Numbered from the stretch's first letter, positions 21,118-33,280 are shown. The stretch: DNA of 64,000 nucleotides from Aradus depressus (GCA_963662175.1 OY759217.1:10170562-10234561); one strand, 5' to 3'. A program made the numbers and translations. Notes: generated by a model not told the origin, from the letters alone.

Positions 21118-21170
21118 ATTTAATACTACATAGACTGGCTATGGTGAAAAGCTAAGGCCAAGAAAAGAAG

Positions 21171-21217
<47 letters not shown>
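21171..21217 (+). other. LINE poly(A) tail
   Basis: 47 uninterrupted A residues, the last three shared with the target duplication. Confidence 0.9.
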
Positions 21218-21219
<2 letters not shown>

Positions 21220-21226
21220 AACTTAA

Positions 21227-21725
21227 GTGCCTTCAAGAACGTCTTAGTGTTTAGGCTCTGCCAGAATTTTCTGAAACACTCAGGAAATTCTCTTTTGATG
21301 GTACCATATATATTTTGATATACATATATGTATATAGATATTTGTAGGATGCCACAAAAAAACGTTTACCATGTTATGGTTCAAAGGAAATAAATATTAT
21401 TGTTATTATTCTCAGCGAAATTCCATCGTTTATTATATAGTCGAAGGGAACTAAAAAAAGGGACACACAAACCTTTTTAATATTTTTATTTGAATTTTAT
21501 AGTCACTGGCTGCAGAACGTACTGAAAAAAACATTTTGTTATTCAATATATGAATTTTAAGGGTTTGGGATACATTTAGCCGTCCCTGTTCGATGGATTT
21601 TTCAACTGAATACTGAATAAATATTTTTTAAACCATACCATCCCCTCATTCATAATTTATATATTCTATTTCTAAGAGATTATATTTTTTTTAGGGTTTT
21701 GTTGGTCAAAGTCCAAAAAAAAAAA
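21227..21725 (+). other. Interrupted host sequence, possibly another LINE 3' UTR
   Basis: Continues the sequence broken at 15797. GGAAATAAATATTATTG and (TTA)n at about 21387-21410 look like a LINE 3' terminus. The left flank at 15670-15735 reads EFPESFKKLKSLL, common near LINE ORF2 C-termini. Weak support. Confidence 0.35.
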
Positions 21726-21731
21726 AAAAAA

Positions 21732-22855
21732 AGTCAGTGAATCATCGGGATTGTTCTTCTCCAAGACTGATTAATCCATTCGTTTTTCTCCCTTAAAAAA
21801 GTGCTTAGAAGAACCTTTAGTTGACATTCAAGGGAATACAGAATCCTCATAATAAAATTTAGTATCGATACATTACATTGGCAGTAATTAGAATTTTTGT
21901 GTCCTACCTCTTCCTCAGTTCCCATTTATCGATTTGAGGAAAAATTAATAGATGCTCTCCTTATGGGGAATTCAAAAAATTGCTTTGCATTCAAATATAA
22001 AATTTCATGTCGATACTATCATTACATCGGCAGTTATTCATGTTTTTGAGTAGCGCCCCCTCTCCCCCCCCCCCCCTCTCACCCCCCCCCCCTTCATTTG
22101 TCCGATTCAGCTGAACATTTAGACATCCTTAAGGGTTTAAGAGGGCGCCGGTAGCTCAGTGGTATGCGTGCTTGACTTCTGAGCTCAAGAGCGTGGGTTC
22201 GTAACCCGACCGAGGCCCCCTATTATTTTATCTGGGAGGTAAAATAAACTTAAGCACGCCGTCCTTCGGATGGGACGTTAAGCGATGGTCCCGAGCCTGT
22301 ACGATGTCAGGTACTCGTTAAAGACCCTTGCCCTAAGTGAACAAAAATTTATGGTAGGCAAAATTTAGGACTCCCCCAGTAGAGTCGGGCTCATGTCCAC
22401 CAGAGTGACGAAAGAGCGCTCTGGTAGTAGGCGATATGTCCTCGTAGTTAAAGCCCGGGCATGAGTCATAAAACCTAACCTAACCTTAAGGGTTTAAAAA
22501 TTTACATACGAAATTTCGTGTTAATGCATTCATTACAACGCCAGTTATTACGAGTTTTTGCAGTAGCCTCCCCCCCCCCCCCTCCCCCCATAATCCACTT
22601 TTATCCTTCTCGGCCGATTTGACTGAATGGGAGTAGTCATTATTGGGTTTTAGATACACATATAAGATACAATTCCGTGTTGATACATTCTATCGAAAGT
22701 TATCGTATTCACAGACACACATAGACCGGCAGAAAAGGTTTTTTTTTTTCATTTTTGGAATTAGGGGTTCGGAAAAGATGAAATTCCGTTGAAAACTGCA
22801 TTGAATTTTTGACAGATTACGTAACTTGCTCTATTCTTCTTCTAGCTGAGGAAGT
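21732..22855 (-). repeat. Family A, complete reverse copy split by a SINE
   Basis: Starts GTCAGTGAATCATCGGGA and ends TTCTTCTAGCTGAGGAAGT. Poly-C tracts near 22065-22092 and 22572-22583 sit at the same module position as poly-G in forward copies. About 770 bp without the SINE. Confidence 0.8.
22141..22485 (+). mobile_element. SINE, full length, 12-bp target duplication
   Basis: Intact A and B boxes, body, hairpin-forming CCAGAG/CTCTGG part and AAACCTAACCTAACC tail. Duplication TTAAGGGTTTAA at 22129-22140 and 22486-22497. Nested in a family A copy. Confidence 0.95.
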
Positions 22856-23875
22856 GCCCGGGCTTTAGCTGAACATCACACCCATTAGATTAAAGTTAAC
22901 CCATCGGCCTTTCCTGTTTTGTTATCAACTCCTTCCTAAGTCAATATTAAATTAAATTAATTAGGATAACCTAATTTATAATTACTAAATGGAGTAATTT
23001 CGTCTTTCCATTAATGAGATTTTGATATTGAAAACAAGTTAGAAATGAATTATCTTCGTCATTTCATTGGAAGCAATTTTATTCGAAAGTTTCTCCTGTG
23101 AGACAATTCACATAATTTTTTTCGTATTTTCATTTAAATTGTTCGATTTAGATATGGTAGACCAACTTTTGCAGCTTACACATTTCCGCCTTCTTCGTCA
23201 CCATTTAAAGAAGTCGTCAGTGTACCACCCGCTTTGTACTTCCCCAGCAATAATATGGAGCTAACATTCAATATTTGACTTACATAGATAGATAAATAAG
23301 GGTTTACACGGGTTTGTTGTATAACAACACAACATAAATTTAATTTCAAAAATACAACCATCCTTAACACAGAAAATAAAACGTCATTAAGAAAAGCAAT
23401 AGAATCAATTTCGTAATCACTACGCACATATAATAAATAAACTTAAAATATAACCCAATACAAAAAACAAATCCAAACAGAGCCAAATAATATACGAAAC
23501 GTCCACTAATATCGATAGTAGAGATCAGTCTTGACAAGATCCTAGAACACACGGGTCGACTAAATATTTTAAGGTAATTCAAATAAATTAAAACCAATAT
23601 AATAACTTATATTAGATAACACAACCATACACAATATCTTAAGTAGAAATAGTGTAATTAAAATCCATGAATAATTTACAGAATGGACAAATTATTTTGG
23701 TAACAGTAGAAAATTATGAAAAGAAAAATTAAAGTAAGTATGACATGCATGCAATGCTTGAATATAGGGATAACAGCTGTGAAAATGAGCGAAGGGTCGA
23801 AACGTCAGGAATAATAAAAGAAGGAAGTTAAGTTCTGAATGAACCCTTATTTAACGTAACAACACTTCCTCAACA
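22856..23875. other. Unassigned AT-rich stretch with a GTCGAAACGTC motif
   Basis: 23777-23806 reads CTGTGAAAATGAGCGAAGGG then TCGAAACGTC, a sequence commonly found near Penelope-like element ends. No coding part adjoins. Confidence 0.45.
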
Positions 23876-23879
23876 CATA

Positions 23880-24310
23880 CACATTACATAGATAGTAGTT
23901 GGCTTTCGAATCCTCACACTAACTTTGTGTCAATGCTTAAAAGTCGCATCGGAAGTTATTAGGTTTTTGAAATTTGACAGGTTATGTCCTCATTGGGTTC
24001 ATCATTCAAATTTGAAATTTCATATCGATACATTAATCACATCGGCAGTTATTGAAGTGTTTGTGTTGTGCCTTCTCTTAATCCTCCTTCCGTTTGGCCA
24101 ATTTCATTGAAAATTCATAGATGTCATCCTTATTGGGTTCTGAATTTACTCATGAAATTTTGTAACGACACAGTCATTAAAACGGCAGTTAATAGAGTTT
24201 TTGTATTAATCCTCCCTGTAAACCCCTCTTTTTTTTCTGTTGATATGGCTGAAAATTAATAGGTTGTCTCCTTATGAGGTTCTGAATTTTAAAATTTCGT
24301 GTCGATATTG
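23880..24310 (-). repeat. Family A, reverse partial copy
   Basis: Three modules marked by CATCGGCAGTTATT-like and TGAAAATTCATAG blocks at about 24040, 24185 and 23955; no terminus on the right. Confidence 0.65.
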
Positions 24311-25010
24311 TGGTAATTGTTTTTCTCATGTAAAATTATAATAAATCAAAAATATAAGTAAAATTAATAATAATGAAATAATAATATTTCCTGTAGAAAT
24401 TTTATAACTGGTCTTCTATTTAATTTTGATTTCTTCAGTAGTTTCCGAAAAAGGCCCTAAAAGAATATCAAAAGTTCAAGACGTGCAATTTTTAAGAAAG
24501 TGCACTTATTATTTTAAAAAAAATTCAATTAACTAACTTTTCATTTGGATTACTAAAGAGATGCCATTTTTAATTTTTTTTCAATAATATTAAATCTAAT
24601 CCAGTGGTTTTTCAAATAATCTTACTGCGCCAACAGGGAAAATGAATGGAATAGAATTTACGAGAACAAATAATTTGGGTTTATTTTTTTATTACATTAT
24701 AAAATTTAAAAAAATAAACATTGAAACGAACAAAAATCAAACGAAAAATCTTAAAACCTAAATTCTTAAAACTATTTCAATCTTTTTTTCTGTTTTATAA
24801 TTTTGGCCATTTTTTAAAATTAAGTTATATATTTCTTGGCATATATCTCAGACCGTCTCCACTCAACCCAGGCCTCGACTCTACTCTACACACATTAAAA
24901 AACAGCTGATGGCCATGTTTTGTTTTCTACTTTTGTTTTAAAAGAAAATTGCTTTTTTATAGAAAAATAAATATAATTAATTTTTTTATATTAATAATTT
25001 AATGTGTGTT
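24311..25010. other. Unassigned AT-rich stretch
   Basis: Many A/T runs. No ORF with recognisable content. Confidence 0.45.
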
Positions 25011-25014
25011 TTTT

Positions 25015-25172
25015 TTATACATCACAATATATTCTATGGGGAGGTATCGTGTTCACAGACATATTTTGCTTTCCTTGTTTGGAATCAGGGGTCGGAAAAC
25101 ATGTAATACCTGTGAAAACTCGAATTTTAGACTTATTACATAACTTGCCCTATACGTCGTGTAGCCGGGGAA
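25015..25172 (-). repeat. Family A terminal fragment
   Basis: GGAATCAGGGGTCGGAAAAC, TTATTACATAACTTGCCC and terminus TCGTGTAGCCGGGGAAGT. Confidence 0.7.
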
Positions 25173-25850
25173 GTAAAAAAAACAGATAACGATAACGATA
25201 ACAATAGCAGAACAAACATACATAGTGTACAGCTTCACGCTTCTTGTGTGATCAGCTTCACAGACTCCTATCTTAGGAAGATTTGCAAGAAGGTGCTTGG
25301 TGTTGGCGAAGGAGACTTGCCGTATCCTATCCTGGTGGGTATGATACGGTATGGAGCAATCTGCATACATATGTATCCTAATTGTGGTATGGTGCCTGCT
25401 ACCATACCTAGTAGCTAGTAGCCCGGACTTACCCAGGATATTGTTTCAAACTCATTTCAACCCCTTTCCTCCCCCCTGCCCCTAACATACTTTACACAAA
25501 GCCCCCCAAGTTTAATTAGTTCCGTATATACATCGCGTAACTCAATTTTTTTTAAACTTTCTTGCCTTATATACCCAATGAAGTCAAAGCTGGTATTACA
25601 GCTCGTGTGTAGGGATGAACATAGTTAGAGAAACATCGATCTTTTCATAACAGAACTAATCAAAGTTTTAATTATGAACTACAAAGCTTTGGGTAGATCA
25701 AAGGAAAAGAATGAGTAATAATTTAGTTAACATTACTATCAAAAACTGTAATTAAAAAAAAAAATGAAAAAATAATACCTAAAGACAAAGGTACCTATAT
25801 TAAAAAAAATGTCTAATTAAAAAGGAAATATTATAAAATCAATCATTTCT
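25173..25850. other. Unassigned stretch
   Basis: No supported feature. GGTATG/CATACC inverted motifs occur near 25345-25410. Confidence 0.4.
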
Positions 25851-25852
25851 TT

Positions 25853-26320
25853 TACTTTCCCAGCTTTACGAAATATAGAGGAAGTTATGTAATCGGTGTA
25901 AAGTGATGTTGAGTTTTCACCGGACTTTCATGTCTTCTGACCCCGCTGATTCTGAATATAATAGAAAATAATTATATATGTATGTGTGTTCGTCAGTATG
26001 CACCATTACCTCCCGGTAGAATGAACACATCAACATGAAATTTTACATGAGTATCCAGAACTTCATAAAGATGACACCTCATGTTTTTCAGCCAAATCGA
26101 CCAAAGGATAGGAATATCCCACCCGTACAGTGTGGAGTCATTCTTCACAGTACGGGTGGAGTGTGCCACTGATGATGACGCAGTTCCGTTGAAAAATACA
26201 AGGTCTTTTATTTTTATGAGAAATATCGTTTCAAAACATATTACTGCCGGATAAGACGTTCATAAGACGTTTCGTATGGAAATCCAGAAGTCCTTCAGTA
26301 AAACACCTATTAATTTTCCG
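25853..26320 (+). repeat. Family A copy
   Basis: Starts ACTTTCCCAGCTTTACGAAA and has TATGTAATCGG and module blocks. A short CCACCCGTAC/GTACGGGTGG hairpin (about 26107-26156) and CTGATGATGACG (26169) interrupt it. Confidence 0.65.
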
Positions 26321-26688
26321 AGCGTATATAATACTTGAATAATGATGATTATTCATTGAGGATTGGTATGATGATGAGAGGCTGGGATGATGTGAAGAAA
26401 GTGAGTGACATTCATTTCAGAGTGAGTGTGTGACGTGAGGCGAACATTCATTTTGAGTGTGACGCGCTGTGAGGTCTGGCTCTGGCAGCCGTATTTAGGA
26501 GGATATGTCCCTGCCCGCCCACTTGACGGCAATTCTGCAAGGACGTCTGCGTTCTCTCTTGGTTGGCAATAGTTCACTAACTGTCACTCCACACAGATCT
26601 AATCACTTAGATACATAGTATCCTATATACCAACCACTTCTAGATATATACTTGAAGTTCTCCATAATGATAATAATATTTATTTCCG
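26321..26688. other. Unassigned stretch
   Basis: ATGATG- and GAGTG-rich. No supported gene. Confidence 0.4.
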
Positions 26689-26689
26689 T

Positions 26690-26785
26690 TACGGAGCTCA
26701 AGATCACAGGTTCGAAACCCGACCAAGGGCTTAGGGTTCTTTACTGGGAAGTGAAAAAACATTGAGTAAGCCGTCCTTCGGATTT
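26690..26785 (+). mobile_element. SINE fragment
   Basis: GAGCTCAAGATCACAGG, B box GGTTCGAAACC, and GCCGTCCTTCGGAT. Both ends are lost. Confidence 0.8.
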
Positions 26786-26789
26786 TTAT

Positions 26790-26960
26790 TATTTAATCAG
26801 CGCTCTGAAACTTAGATCATTCATTGTTAATGAATAACGTATTCAACTTCCATATTATATTGATATTCAATACCTACATCCCCACTCCATATTTATCTCT
26901 TTGTTACATTATTATTATTATTATCATTATTATTATTATTATTATATTATTATAACATTA
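26790..26960 (+). repeat. Dispersed repeat C with (ATT)n, inverted partner at 42850-43000
   Basis: TCAGCGCTCT, TTCATTGTTAA, GATATTCAATACCTACATCC and CCACTCCATATTTA recur in reverse complement at 42850-43000, ending in (ATT)n in both. Confidence 0.8.
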
Positions 26961-27960
26961 TTTATAAGGATATAACTATATTTTAGAAGAAATCCAAATG
27001 AAGTAATTACACATTTAAATTTTTTTATATTCATGCACTTTCTTAAAAATCGCACGTCATCAATTTTCTACATTTTTTATCCTAATAAAAGGGTCCAAGC
27101 CCTAGGTAGAAATCGAAATTTACTAGAAGACCAGACGACCAAAAATTTATACAGGAAATGTGATAATATATTATTAGTTAATTATTATTAATTAATTACT
27201 TTTATTATTATTTTAATTATTTTTTTAAATTTTATTTTATCGGGTATTTTTTAACAACATCGAATTTTATAACTTCTTCTATACTTGGTATAGTTGGTAA
27301 AGTAACAAATTGAGAAAATTAGCTATAAGGTATCCTGGTGCCAGGGAAGCCACAAATCCTTCTTGTGGTTTATATTATTTGGGAGACAATAGAAAGGGGA
27401 TTTAGGGTAGGAGACAATTGGAGGAAGGGATCGGATGATGGGATTGGAGGAAGGCGCCAGGTGCGGAGGAGATTAGCCATGAGAAGAGAAGAGACTGGCT
27501 TCTGGAGAAGGTTGGGATCCTGGAGCTGACCGCCAATCAAGGTGTAGGAGACCTCAACGGAACGGCTTACTGCAACGGCTACTGAGGATCATTTCAGCAA
27601 GGATCAACCCTACTTCCCTGGGACAATTCCAGGGAGCCCTATGAATATGCAATACAGCGGAAATTCTATACGTCACAATTGCATAATTGGGGGACTACCT
27701 GAGAGGCGGGGGGGGGGATCCAGTCTGGGCTGGGAGCCCCATGAATATTTAGCAGATTGACCGAGTGTGCAACAGGGCCCCCCCTTCAATTATCTTACTA
27801 TCCTCTCCCATTCCACCTCATATTTTCCGCCATGTAATCAAGTGGATAATTTTAATTCGACCAAATAAAAAATTCTATTAAAATTTACGACGTTTATGCA
27901 TTGACTTAATTTGATATCAAATAAATAAATATGTGATATGCCCACAATTTATTGACATTT
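26961..27960. other. Unassigned stretch
   Basis: Includes a G/A-rich ORF of 62 codons (27338-27529) with no recognisable domain, and two GGGAGCCC(C/T)ATGAATAT motifs near 27633 and 27739. No gene is supported. Confidence 0.4.
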
Positions 27961-27964
27961 ATAG

Positions 27965-28370
27965 GAATAATCGTTTTCGCATAAACGAAGCAAACTCCTA
28001 AAAAAAAAAAGGTTTAAAATGCCATTATAGGAAGGTTCTCGTAAACCGGGCGCCATTCGAAAAAATGTATTTCATATAAAATATGCCTCTTAGTATTTTA
28101 TACAACTTTTATATAAAAAATATTTGATTATAATATAAATATAACCGGTAAGTTAACATATGTGACTTCTTCATTTCATCTTTTACGTTGATTGTTACAA
28201 GCGTTTTTGAATTAGAGCGCGAGTTCAAATCACGTACACACACATCATCGCGAAAAATGGTCAAAACGTATTCAGGGGATACTTGAAACATGAAAATCCA
28301 CTGAAAACTCGAACTCGGATTTTCGCACGATTACTGTACTTTCTTATACGATAGGTATGAGAAAGTATTT
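27965..28370 (+). repeat. Family B repeat, forward copy
   Basis: TTCGCATAAACGAAGCAAAC, GGTTCTCGTAAACCGGG and ATTTTCGCACGATTAC. It ends in the hairpin TACTTTCTTATAC/GGTATGAGAAAGTA at about 28335-28364. Confidence 0.7.
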
Positions 28371-28424
28371 ATATAAAATACTCCCATATTTTATATATAT
28401 TTTGTGAAATAGACAATGTTTTTA

Positions 28425-28930
28425 TTTTCGACTAACGACGTTCCCTTCGATACCCACGTGTGAGGGAATCCAGCAAAAAACCACCTGTTTTTTATCCCTT
28501 ATGCAATTCCCGAGAAGCTTTTGTATTTTATATACAAGGGGGCAGCGGCTGTTGAGCTGTTGGATACTCTGAAGAGCGGAGATGGAGTCGCTACAAATCA
28601 TGTAGTTCCGACCTACATCGGAAGTGACAAAACTCATTGCTTCAGCAACGGCGCTCAGTTCTGTAGTGTAACTGCTGCAGTAGCTTGGCAGCCTGCATTT
28701 ATACACTGAAGACTGGGTTACCACAGCATAGCCTACATGTTCCTCGCTTTTCGATCCGTCCGTGTAAATTTTTTGGTACCCATGGAAGGTTCGTCTTATT
28801 TTAGAGAACATGATCTTGTAGACACTTGGTGGGGTTTCTGCTTTGTTTAGTCGGCCTAAGCGGGATATGATAGATATATTGGGAGGGCTGGTTTGTACAG
28901 CTAGGGACCTAAGCATCCAATACTCTTATC
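28425..28930 (-). pseudogene. RNase H domain remnant of a LINE
   Basis: On the minus strand: KIYTDGSKS (first Asp), SYTTELSAVAEA (Glu), ICSDSISALQSI (Asp), then VFCWIPSHVGIEGN. The fourth catalytic Asp is missing because the fragment ends at GNVVSRK. The 5' side breaks at about 28930 next to a SINE. Unlike ORF2 at 17443, the last motif is WIPSHVGI rather than WVKGHAGI, so it derives from another LINE family. Confidence 0.8.
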
Positions 28931-28946
28931 CCTTCTCTGTTAGCTT

Positions 28947-29178
28947 TACTGTGGGAGTCATAAATTTTGCCTATCCAGGTTTAGTTATCTATGGTGGCGT
29001 CTTAAACGTGTACCTGACATTGCACAGGCTTGGTACAATTGATTAACGTCCCATCCGAAGGACGATGTGCTCAAAGTGTTTACCTTTCAAATAAAAAACA
29101 TAAGGGCCGCAGCTGGTTTTCAAACCCGCGATCTTGAGCTCACTGGGCTAGCACACTATCTCTTAGCTACCCGGCGAC
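28947..29178 (-). mobile_element. SINE, reverse, degenerate
   Basis: GGGAGTCATAAATTTTGCC, CGTCCCATCCGAAGGACG, B-box complement, and TAGCTACCCGGCG head complement. The 3' end (28947 side) is truncated. Confidence 0.85.
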
Positions 29179-29179
29179 T

Positions 29180-29812
29180 AGACCAGTTACTTCTCCACAT
29201 TTATATTGTATATATTGTAACAGTGAAAAGTAGGCGTCGTATATAAATCTAGAAAAAAAAGTAATAACAATATAAAATAAATAATAATAATTATATATTT
29301 CTAACCTATAAAAAGGAAAGGAAGGAACAGATATGATCTGATGAAATAATATATACTTGGAGCAGATAGGATGTTAGCTGGGTTCTTGTCGAGACAGAGA
29401 GAAGGCCCACTTCCTGGGCCCCCTTTTTGGACAGGACTACAATGGGCCCCTTTGATGTGGCCCCCCTCACAAAGAGGGCCCCTTTGTCCCCCATAGATAT
29501 TCGCTAATCTCTCGGCCAATAACTCCAAGATCTATTCACCGCTAGCTGGTACAGAGAACATTGTGACTCCTATCAACTGTCCTTTGTCCCTCTCTCCTCT
29601 CACTATTCCTTGAATTAATGTGCACCCTTATCTCTCTATTCGACGATTAATTTTATGTGTTCAAAAATTTATAACATAGTAGTTTTAATTATTAAAAAAC
29701 ACTCTTCAGAATAAAGTTGTGTATTGTTTTTTTTAATCTTCTAAGTTGAGAAACGCGGACATATTAGTGGAAATTTGTAATAAATAAATAAATAAAACAA
29801 ACCTGAGGGCGC
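29180..29812. other. Unassigned; contains dispersed repeat D at 29738-29803
   Basis: 29738-29803 (CTTCTAAGTTGAGAAACGC, GACATATT, GTAATAAATAAATAAA) recurs in reverse complement at 53085-53145. The remainder has no supported feature. Confidence 0.55.
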
Positions 29813-29813
29813 C

Positions 29814-30160
29814 GGTAGCTCAGTGGTATGCGTGCTTGCCTTTTGAGCTCAAGAATGTGGGTTCGAGACCCGACCGAGGCCCTTAGTTTATTTTATCTGG
29901 GAAGTAAAATAAACTTGAGCACGCTGTCCTTCGGATGGGACGTTAAGCGATGGTCCCGAGCCTGTATGATGTCAGGTACTCGTTAAAGACCCCTGCCCTA
30001 GGTGAACAAAAATTTAGCGTAGGCAAAATTTAGGACTCCCACAGTAGAGTCGGGCTCATGTTCACCAGAGTGACGAAAGTGCGCTCTGGTAGTAGGCGAT
30101 ATGACCTCGTAGTTAAAGCCCGGGCATGAGTTATAAAACCTAACCTAACCTAACCTTCTG
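29814..30160 (+). mobile_element. SINE, full length
   Basis: Intact A and B boxes and body; tail AAACCTAACCTAACCTAACC with three CCTAA units. A target duplication is not clear. Confidence 0.92.
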
Positions 30161-30171
30161 ATGAAAGGTGT

Positions 30172-30375
30172 CGTTCGTAAGGGGTTTTGGACCCATATAT
30201 AAAATTTCGTATCGATATATTCAGTTATTGTGTTCCCAAAAACACACAAACAGATATATTTCCCCTCTCCTTTTTTTTTTTTTTTAATAAGTTAAAATTC
30301 AAAAAATATAAAATTCTGGTAAAAAATCATCCGATGATATAACTTCCCCTATACTTCATACCCGTGGGGAAATAA
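30172..30375 (-). repeat. Family A terminal portion
   Basis: ATATATAAAATTTCGTATCG, poly-T, and ATAACTTCCCCTATACTTC end. Confidence 0.65.
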
Positions 30376-30384
30376 AATGAATTG

Positions 30385-30454
30385 TTCTGATTATCCGCTG
30401 TTGTCCGCGCGGGAAGCTTAACGTCCATTACACCGGATAATCGGCGTTTTACAG
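30385..30454. repeat. Inverted GGATAATC motifs, possible Tigger-like remnant
   Basis: GATTATCCGCTGTTG and CCGGATAATCGGCGTTTTAC resemble the ends of the 7831 element but lack a CAGT terminus. Confidence 0.35.
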
Positions 30455-31440
30455 TAATTGTATTAAATGAAGTGTGAAGCCCGTCGTATTTATGTAGATG
30501 AGTTGTTATGTAGATGACTTCAGAATTGTGTGGATCTGTCCATTAGAGGTGTCCATCATTTGGTTACTTACCTGTATCAATATTGTTCGCTCGATAACCA
30601 TATCGTCATGCACTAATTGTACAACAAACTACGATAGTTCTCTTCTTTCCCTCCCTTGCCTCATGCGCGCTAGTACTATTTCTAGTTTCTCCCCTGTATT
30701 TCATTAGACAGATGAGAATTTAGGATGGCGTAATTTATCTGGGGGGAGGGGGTAGGGCCTTACCAGCTTCGTAATTGCCAATTAGGTGATGCTCAAGGTT
30801 AACTTGCGGATGATGAGATAGCGAACGAAGGTTTCTATAAAATATCTTCAGCATTTCAGGATTGCTCATTGATGTTAATCACGATTTCTCCATCGATTGT
30901 CTTTACCATGATGCGCTAGCTCTCGAATAAATTACCCCCACCCCCCCTCTCAGCCCTATTGGCGTTAAGAATTTTATTTGTTCTAGTTGTCACAAAATTG
31001 ATTGATGACTTTCATCATTTACTGTCGGTTTCAGTCAGACTACTACCAATCCGATAACGTAGCGTTACTAGCGCATTTCTTATTAATTATAGAGTTTTCT
31101 TTGTAAACTTAAGTGCTATAAGCTATAATTGTTTCTAACTAAAAATCAAAGATTTGGCTGTAAAAAACAATCATTTTGTCTTCTTAAAAAAAAAAAAAAA
31201 AAAACTTGTAAAAGTTATTGATTAATGTAATTTGACCTTTTCCGTTTTTTCGTTTTTTTTTGTTTTTTTTCATCAAAATCAAATTATTTTTATAAAAAGG
31301 GAGCCCTAATGTTTTATATTTGAGACGAGAAAAAATGTAAAATATTATACTTTTTCATTCTCTTTTGTTCAACGGATCAAAAAATGCATCAATATTGAAC
31401 ATTGGACTAATTTGTCTAAAGTACTGGATTTCTTAAACTT
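30455..31440. other. Unassigned stretch
   Basis: No supported gene or repeat; poly-A run at 31185-31203. Confidence 0.4.
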
Positions 31441-31645
31441 CTCTGGGATGTTGAAATGTTGATTTTTTCCAGAGATATCTTCTTTTTTGACAATATTTGG
31501 GGACAATTTAACGTCTCTTCTTTTGAACCTTTTGTGACCAGAAGAAGGGACGTGATAGTGTCCCGAAATATTGTCAAAAAAGAAGAAAAAAGAAGACACC
31601 TCTGGAAAAAATGCCGGAAAAAATCAACAAAAGTAATGGACTTGA
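31425..31645. mobile_element. Foldback element, copy 1
   Basis: AAACTTCTCTGGGATGTT precedes arms of about 85 bp (31457-31536 and 31541-31630). The arms carry TTTTTTCCAGAG.TATCTTC and TTTTTTGACAATATTT on the left and their complement on the right. Same design at 41149 and 62190. Confidence 0.8.
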
Positions 31646-32410
31646 AATGTAAAAGTCTCGTTTTTAATATACTTTTAAATTTGAAATAAAATGGTTTATT
31701 TTGAGTTCTGTGAGAGTATGACAAAAATTAATTTGTCTGTTTGTTGAATGGATATTAATTTTATATTATTGAATATATATTTATTTTATTATTTTTATAG
31801 ATATTTATTTTGTATATATATTATATTTTTTTTAAATTAATGTTTAAGGATTTATTTGCATGTATTTAGATTGCGTGAATAATCACGCATTGTCTCCCTT
31901 TTGACCTATTATCTCAGTTTAGCCACTGCACTATACGGGTGGGTGATAAGCCAGTTTTTTTTATTACTCTGTACCCTGATGCTATAATGTTTTTTTAGTT
32001 ACTTATCCATATTTTTAAATATTCATAGATATGCTACTGATGATGACGCTCTTCCGTTGAAAATCGGTTCTGGTCGGAAACAAAAGTTTTCCCTCTTCCT
32101 TTAAAACCAGTCAACCGATTAAAAAAAAAAAATAATTTATGTATTTCTAATGTATAATGTTTTCTTGTTGAATAAAAAAAAAAAAAATAAAAAAAATAGT
32201 TTTATTTTTCTTGTTCAAATATAGCCTTATCATGACGGCGAACGTGCATGCAGCACTCGGAGGTACAACTACAGAACACGACGACATGGTTGTCTCACCT
32301 TCTTTCGTGCCTGTTTCGCACTACGATTCGCTCAGTGTAAATAGGAAGGGCGAGACAGCCATCGGGCGAGTCATTCTCGCGAGTTATTTGCGCCTAGTGT
32401 AAACTACCTT
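31646..32410. other. Unassigned AT-rich stretch
   Basis: Holds CTGATGATGACGCTCTTCCG then TTGAAAA at 32037-32062, shared with 26169. A GC-richer segment at 32225-32400 has a short ORF without recognisable domain. Confidence 0.4.
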
Positions 32411-32413
32411 TTA

Positions 32414-32500
32414 GGTTAGGGATCTTTAACGTGTACCTGACATTGCACTCATCACTTAACGTTCCGTCGGGAGGACGGCTTGCTCAGGTTTGTTTTTCTC
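32414..32500 (-). mobile_element. SINE fragment, reverse
   Basis: GGGATCTTTAACGTGTACCT, GACATTGCAC and CGTCGGGAGGACGGC match the SINE body. Confidence 0.7.
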
Positions 32501-32727
32501 CTTAGTTGTTCCATTATATTTTTTTTGCTACGATTTTTTTTATGAGTCGACAACTTTGATAATCACTTACTCTAGGCTGTCAATCCAAAAGAGATTTCCT
32601 ACCTCAAGAAGGAAAAATAAAAAAAAAAACAATTTTAATTAAAAAAAGCTTCAATTTAAAAAAAAAATCTGATTGATAAAAAATGTAAAAAAGAAATAAA
32701 AAGTTGCTGTGAAGGTTTGACCAAAGA

Positions 32728-32830
32728 ACTTGAGACGTAGCTGCTAGCCTACTGAACTCAAGATCGCGGGTTCGAATCCACCGAGGCCCTGCCATTTTTT
32801 ATGAGGGAGGTAATGGGGACACAAGGCAGG
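32728..32830 (+). mobile_element. SINE head fragment
   Basis: ACTGAACTCAAGATCGCGGG, B box GGTTCGAATCC, then GAGGCCCTGCC and GGGAGGTAA. Confidence 0.7.
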
Positions 32831-33278
32831 TTTTAGACGTAAACGCTCGGTCGCTGCAACTTTTTATCATTGTACATTTCTCTGTCGTTCTGCATTTGTC
32901 TTCCTTTTGTTCCTTACCAGAGCTGCCGCTCTTTCGTTTTCTTTCGAGTTTCTTGTATTTCTGTTAAGCTTTCACATTCAATTTCGACGACATTATACAA
33001 TTTTTCAATTTTCGCCCACATGAAGCACACTTTTTACAATGTTCTCGTCGATCACGATGATTGTTGCTCAATATTCGTTGTAGCGCTGTTCGTTAGCTTT
33101 GAAGTTATACCACTTTTGTAGACTTAACTCAACGAAATTCAAAGTTACACTGGTCCGAAGCGACCGCCCACCGTAAACTTGCGTCATTTTCCATTTTGAC
33201 TACTCGACGCTATTCTTATAGTTTGTATGTTGCTTTAATCGGCCAAATTTAAATGAAAAATAAAGCAAATTAAAAAAA
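32831..33278. other. Unassigned stretch
   Basis: Contains an 83-codon ORF (32870-33121) with no recognised domain. Confidence 0.4.
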
Positions 33279-33280
33279 TA

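Larger units (their letters stand above)
15798..21214 (+). mobile_element. Full-length two-ORF LINE (I-superfamily-like) with 12-bp target duplication
   Basis: Flanked by AAAGGAACTTAA at 15786-15797 and 21215-21226, and ends in a poly(A) of about 44-47 nt. The 5' UTR is 179 bp, ORF1 and ORF2 are 2 nt apart, and the 3' UTR is about 55 bp. APE-type endonuclease plus RNase H plus three ORF1 CCHC knuckles fit the I superfamily (I/Nimb/LOA-like); clade placement needs a tree. Intact ORFs, an uninterrupted tail and a perfect duplication suggest a recent, possibly active insertion. Confidence 0.92.

Noticed and set aside
21171..21217. Polyadenylated processed gene insertion
   Set aside because: The tail belongs to the LINE, as the target duplication encloses ORF1, ORF2 and tail together.
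32030..32065. Active hammerhead ribozyme
   Set aside because: CTGATGA and GAAA are present, but an extra T precedes stem II and a stem III with a proper cleavage triplet could not be drawn; kept only as a motif observation.
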